Shown here one piece after another: positions 5,784 to 8,174 of a stretch of 8,174 bases of DNA; positions within the stretch are counted from its first letter, which is position 1; each line of letters opens with the position of its first letter. The position numbers were made by a program, and so were the translations under genes. The stretch lies in contig CADCPD010000113.1 of the NCBI GenBank assembly GCA_902803265.1, forward strand, positions 1-8,174, given 5' to 3'. The notes below the pieces were generated by a model, which was not told the origin of the DNA, ran no database searches, and was given only the letters and a program-made list of their open reading frames with translations. The DNA is from an uncultured bacterium. Lineage in GTDB: Bacteria; Cyanobacteriota; Vampirovibrionia; Gastranaerophilales; Gastranaerophilaceae.

Positions 5784-6566
5784 ATGAATGATATTTTTTA
5801 TAGAATTATTGATGAATATAAAAGCTTCACCGAAGTCAAAGCTATTGCAATAGGTGGTTCCGGAGTAAATAAAACTTCTGATAATTTATCAGATATTGAT
5901 ATTTACATATTTGTAGAAAAAGATATTGCTGTTTGTGATAGGGAAAACATAATAAAGCTTTATTCATCAAAATATGAAGTTGGGGGAGAATATTTTGGTT
6001 CAGGTGACGAAATTTTTGTAGATAAATTAGACTGTCAATTAGACATCATGTATTGGAACACAAATTGGTTCAATGAAACAGTCAATAATGTCTGGTTTAA
6101 ATATTATCCTTCAAATGGTTATACAACCGCTTTTTTATTTACATTAAATAATTTTCAAATTATTTATGATAAAAATAATTGGCTTAAAACTCTACAACAA
6201 TCAATACAAACCAAATATCCTCCGGAACTAAAACAAAATATTATAAAAAGAAATATGATGCTGATTAAAAACAAACCTTTTGCGTCATATTATGAACAAA
6301 TAAAAAAAGCTATAAACAGAAATGATATTGTCAGTATTAATCACAGAATTGCATCTTTTTTAGCAAGTTATTTTGACATTATTTTTGCAGTAAATGAACT
6401 TTTACATCCCGGTGAAAAAAGATTGGTTCAATATGCAAAAGATAATTGTAAGATTTTGCCCGATAATTTTGAAGAGAACATCAATAAACTTTTAGTCCAA
6501 CCAAATCCTGAAACTTTAAACATAATAAATATTATTGTTGAAAAGTTAAGAAAAATTTTATTGTAA
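5784..6566 (+). CDS. nucleotidyltransferase-fold protein, substrate unknown
   Basis: This 260-residue cytoplasmic protein has an N-terminal DNA polymerase beta-type nucleotidyltransferase domain. The motif is complete: GGS at residues 24-26, the metal-binding D37-x-D39 in LSDIDIYIF (35-43), and a probable third carboxylate D87 in CQLDIMYW (84-91). The enzyme should therefore be able to transfer a nucleotide, but the acceptor is unknown. Residues from about 135 to 260 look largely helical and include NELLHPGEKRLVQY, a pattern seen in stand-alone nucleotidyltransferases with a helical C-terminal domain. The length and layout resemble antibiotic adenylyltransferases of the AadA/Lin type, but nothing specific supports resistance. 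No HEPN or other antitoxin partner is adjacent, which argues against an MNT-HEPN toxin-antitoxin system. It appears to be transcribed alone from a leaderless-type promoter. Confidence 0.8.
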   Translation: MNDIFYRIIDEYKSFTEVKAIAIGGSGVNKTSDNLSDIDIYIFVEKDIAVCDRENIIKLYSSKYEVGGEYFGSGDEIFVDKLDCQLDIMYWNTNWFNETVNNVWFKYYPSNGYTTAFLFTLNNFQIIYDKNNWLKTLQQSIQTKYPPELKQNIIKRNMMLIKNKPFASYYEQIKKAINRNDIVSINHRIASFLASYFDIIFAVNELLHPGEKRLVQYAKDNCKILPDNFEENINKLLVQPNPETLNIINIIVEKLRKILL

Positions 6567-6611
6567 TGCTCACTCAATATAAATTTATACTTAACAACTT
6601 TTTATTAATGT

Positions 6612-6617
6612 TATGAT
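6612..6617 (+). promoter_or_regulatory. -10 box of the queuosine precursor transporter gene
   Basis: TATGAT ends 6 nt before ATG 6624. TTAACA (6591-6596) is a possible -35 box, with a short 15-bp spacer. There is no ribosome binding site before the ATG, so the message is probably leaderless if this promoter is used. Confidence 0.4.
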
Positions 6618-6623
6618 GTTTTT

Positions 6624-7316
6624 ATGAACGAAGTATTGTTTTTTCTATCAATAATTTTAAATTTTATATTTGTTACACTTGCATATAAACTCTTTGATAA
6701 AACAGGAGTGTATGCTTGGATAGCACTTGCGACAATTATTGCAAATATAGAAGTTGTTAAATGCGTTGATATTTTTGGAATGCCTTTAACTCTAGGGAAT
6801 ATCACTTACGGAAGCATTTTTCTGGCAACAGATATTCTTAGCGAAAAATACGGAATAAAATCTGCTCGAAAGGGAGTTTTTATAGGATTTTTTTCATTAT
6901 TAGTTTTAACTTTACTAACGCAAATAGATATATTATTCATTCCAAACAATGAAGATTTCGCACAAGAGGCAATGAAAACTTTATTTACATTGACTCCGAG
7001 AATTTGCTTTGGAAGTATGATTGCTTATTTAATTTCAAACACGCTTGACGTTTTTCTTTATGAAAAAATCAAAAAGCTTTCACCAAACGGAAAATTTATA
7101 TGGCTTAGAAATAATACTGCAACAATGACAAGTCAGCTTGTTGACACAATAATTTTTACTTTTATTTCTTTTTATGGGATTTTCACTATTACAACAGTTT
7201 GGGAATTATGTATTACGACTTATTTGATAAAAATAATTATAGCACTTTGTGATACACCATTTTTATATATAGCAAATTATATAAATAATAATAAAAATTC
7301 AAAAAATAATTTATAG
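6624..7316 (+). CDS. queuosine precursor transporter, YhhQ/VUT family (DUF165)
   Basis: This integral membrane transporter probably imports preQ0, preQ1 or queuine for queuosine modification of GUN-anticodon tRNAs. The 230-residue length is typical. Hydrophobic segments lie near residues 4-22, 30-49, 54-70, 85-106, 125-145, 170-188 and 193-215. Family features include NIEVVKCVDIFGMPLTLGNI (41-60), then FLATDILSEKYGIKSAR (66-82), and the late motif WLRNNTATMTSQLVDTIIF (160-178). The C-terminus is a polar, asparagine-rich tail. No queuosine biosynthesis genes lie in the window, so whether the cell salvages or makes the precursor cannot be judged. The downstream tRNA is Gln, not a queuosine-modified species, so the neighbourhood does not bear on function. 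The gene symbol is left blank because bacterial names vary (yhhQ, queT and others). Confidence 0.9.
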   Translation: MNEVLFFLSIILNFIFVTLAYKLFDKTGVYAWIALATIIANIEVVKCVDIFGMPLTLGNITYGSIFLATDILSEKYGIKSARKGVFIGFFSLLVLTLLTQIDILFIPNNEDFAQEAMKTLFTLTPRICFGSMIAYLISNTLDVFLYEKIKKLSPNGKFIWLRNNTATMTSQLVDTIIFTFISFYGIFTITTVWELCITTYLIKIIIALCDTPFLYIANYINNNKNSKNNL

Positions 7317-7345
7317 TTGCACAAAAAGTTCTGATGCTATATACT
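7317..7345 (+). promoter_or_regulatory. sigma-70-type promoter of the tRNA gene
   Basis: TTGCAC (7317-7322) and TATACT (7340-7345) are separated by 17 bp. Transcription would start near 7352, about 11 nt before the mature tRNA 5' end. It is one of only two promoters in the window with both boxes close to consensus, the other being that of hipBA. Confidence 0.65.
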
Positions 7346-7362
7346 TAGTTTGGTATTTTCAA

Positions 7363-7433
7363 TCCCGGATCGTCTAGTGGCAGGACAGATGACTCTGGAT
7401 CATCTAACAGTGGTTCGAACCCATTTCCGGGAA
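7363..7433 (+). tRNA. tRNA-Gln (anticodon CUG)
   Basis: A full cloverleaf can be drawn. The acceptor stem TCCCGGA (7363-7369) pairs perfectly with TCCGGGA (7426-7432). The D arm is GTC...GAC (7372-7386). The anticodon stem GATGA (7388-7392) pairs with TCATC (7400-7404) around loop CTCTGGA, giving anticodon CTG at 7395-7397, which reads CAG. The T stem AGTGG (7409-7413) pairs with CCATT (7421-7425) around TTCGAAC. The discriminator is A7433 and no CCA is encoded. The weak U1-A72 pair is typical of bacterial tRNA-Gln. The D arm (TCGTCTAGTGG) resembles tRNA-Glu, as expected for these related tRNAs. Confidence 0.93.
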
Positions 7434-7462
7434 TTTCTAAAAATTAAAACATATTGTAATAT

Positions 7463-7490
7463 AGAGTGGAAGCCAGTTTCTACTCTTTTT
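7463..7490 (+). terminator. rho-independent terminator after the tRNA gene
   Basis: A 9-bp stem pairs 7463-7471 (AGAGTGGAA) with 7478-7486 (TTTCTACTCT region) with one G-U pair, around a 6-nt loop (GCCAGT). It is followed directly by a run of T to 7490. It would end the tRNA transcript before the acetyltransferase gene, which has its own promoter. Confidence 0.8.
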
Positions 7491-7586
7491 ACTATATAAA
7501 TATTCTTTTACCTCAAATCGCTGAAAAATTGTTCAAATACAAGATACGTCTATTTTCTAGTTAGTTCAAACATAAATAATTGTTTA

Positions 7587-7595
7587 TGCTATTAT
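7587..7595 (+). promoter_or_regulatory. extended -10 promoter of the acetyltransferase gene
   Basis: TGC-TATTAT matches an extended -10 element and ends 6 nt before ATG 7602. No Shine-Dalgarno sequence is present, so a leaderless message is likely. A good -35 box is not visible, which is acceptable for an extended -10. Confidence 0.5.
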
Positions 7596-7601
7596 TAGAA
7601 C

Positions 7602-8174
7602 ATGCTAGATGTTGATTTAGATGAATTTCGCAAAATAATGGCAACAGGTAATATTGTTGAAGATGAGATGCTTAAGACTTTCAATATATTGAGTCAGGAA
7701 GCATTGAAAGTCACTATGGAAATAAACAACAAGTACCATACCCCTGAAGAAATTGTTGAATTATTTTCAGAACTCACAGGAAGAAAAGTTGATAAATCAT
7801 TCAGACTTTTTCCGCCTTTCCATACAGATTGCGGAAAGAATATTAAAGTTGGTAAAAATGTTTTTATAAATGCCTGCTGTAAATTCCAAGACCAAGGTGG
7901 AATTGAAATCGGAAACGGAGTTTTAATCGGGCATAATGTAACGCTTGCAACATTAAACCATGATGAAAGACCTCAGTTCAGACAATATATTTATCCAAAA
8001 CCGATTAAAATTGGTGACAATGTTTGGATAGGTTCTAATGTTACAATTTTACAGGGTATAACAATAGGTAATGGTGCAATAATCGGGGCAAATGCAGTTG
8101 TAACGCATGATGTTCCAGAAAATACTGTAGTCGCAGGTATTCCTGCTAAAATAATAAGGAAAGTAGAGGTGTAG
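7602..8174 (+). CDS. hexapeptide-repeat sugar O-acetyltransferase (Maa/LacA/NodL family)
   Basis: This cytoplasmic acetyl-CoA-dependent enzyme probably acetylates a hydroxyl on a sugar such as maltose, a galactoside or a cell-surface oligosaccharide precursor. The 190-residue protein is the usual size. The helical N-terminus (1-65) leads into FPPFHTDCGKNIKVGKNVFI (70-89), the signature of the Maa/LacA branch. A left-handed beta-helix of hexapeptide repeats follows: IGNGVLIGHNVTL (103-115), IGDNVWIGSNVTIL (137-150) and IGNGAIIGANAVV (155-167). H120 in LNHDERP is the expected catalytic histidine and lies in the usual loop. The C-terminal VPENTVVAGIPAKIIRK (171-187) is the conserved cap. The gene is complete: its TAG is the last codon of the window. 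It stands alone behind the tRNA terminator with its own leaderless-type promoter. The true sugar acceptor cannot be determined. Confidence 0.92.
   Translation: MLDVDLDEFRKIMATGNIVEDEMLKTFNILSQEALKVTMEINNKYHTPEEIVELFSELTGRKVDKSFRLFPPFHTDCGKNIKVGKNVFINACCKFQDQGGIEIGNGVLIGHNVTLATLNHDERPQFRQYIYPKPIKIGDNVWIGSNVTILQGITIGNGAIIGANAVVTHDVPENTVVAGIPAKIIRKVEV

Noticed and set aside
6611..6805. Minus-strand open frame of 64 codons
   Set aside because: It is antisense to the start of the queuosine precursor transporter and has no supporting signal.
1..8174. CRISPR array, insertion sequence or prophage genes
   Set aside because: No regularly spaced repeat-spacer units, transposase, integrase or phage structural genes are visible on either strand.

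Overview
This window comes from an AT-rich bacterial chromosome (roughly 30% G+C by eye). It is densely coded on both strands, with short intergenic gaps and ordinary housekeeping genes around a small accessory block. The organism cannot be fixed from the sequence. The low G+C, the two-subunit iron-sulfur serine dehydratase, a tRNA without an encoded CCA and several apparently leaderless genes would fit a host-associated anaerobe, for example a Gastranaerophilales/Melainabacteria-type or Firmicutes-type genome. This is a low-confidence inference.

Layout. (1) Minus strand, nt 1-767: the N-terminal 255 residues of an AzgA-type (NCS2) purine permease that runs off the left edge. It has a short leader and a GAGGG ribosome binding site. 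(2) nt 781-1073: a divergent intergenic region with an array of direct and inverted copies of a ~19-bp element. (3) Plus strand, nt 1074-3608: a UDG family 6 hypoxanthine-DNA glycosylase, then a hipB-hipA toxin-antitoxin pair with a recognisable promoter/operator, then a basic 171-residue cysteine-cluster protein of unknown function behind a canonical ribosome binding site. (4) Minus strand, nt 5231-3685: sdaAB-sdaAA, the beta and alpha subunits of L-serine dehydratase, converging on the hip block. (5) nt 5271-5783: no intact gene, but a decayed minus-strand coding remnant broken by one frameshift and one TAG. (6) Plus strand, nt 5784-8174: an orphan nucleotidyltransferase-fold protein, a YhhQ/VUT queuosine-precursor transporter, a tRNA-Gln(CUG) with its own promoter and a rho-independent terminator, and a complete hexapeptide-repeat O-acetyltransferase whose stop codon is the last three bases of the window.

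How the genes work together. HipB and HipA form one autoregulated unit: the antitoxin probably binds two exact 15-bp repeats that bracket the -35 box and cover the -10 and start codon. The 171-residue protein may be a third member of that operon. SdaAB and SdaAA form one enzyme that deaminates serine to pyruvate and ammonia. The purine permease and the hypoxanthine-DNA glycosylase are divergent and both concern purines, but nothing shows that they are functionally linked.

The most interesting general signal concerns start sites. Six intact genes with no visible Shine-Dalgarno sequence, plus the pseudogene, each have a -10-like hexamer ending exactly 6 or 7 nt before the ATG, as expected for leaderless mRNAs. 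The genes without this arrangement either have a clear ribosome binding site or follow an upstream gene by 2 nt.
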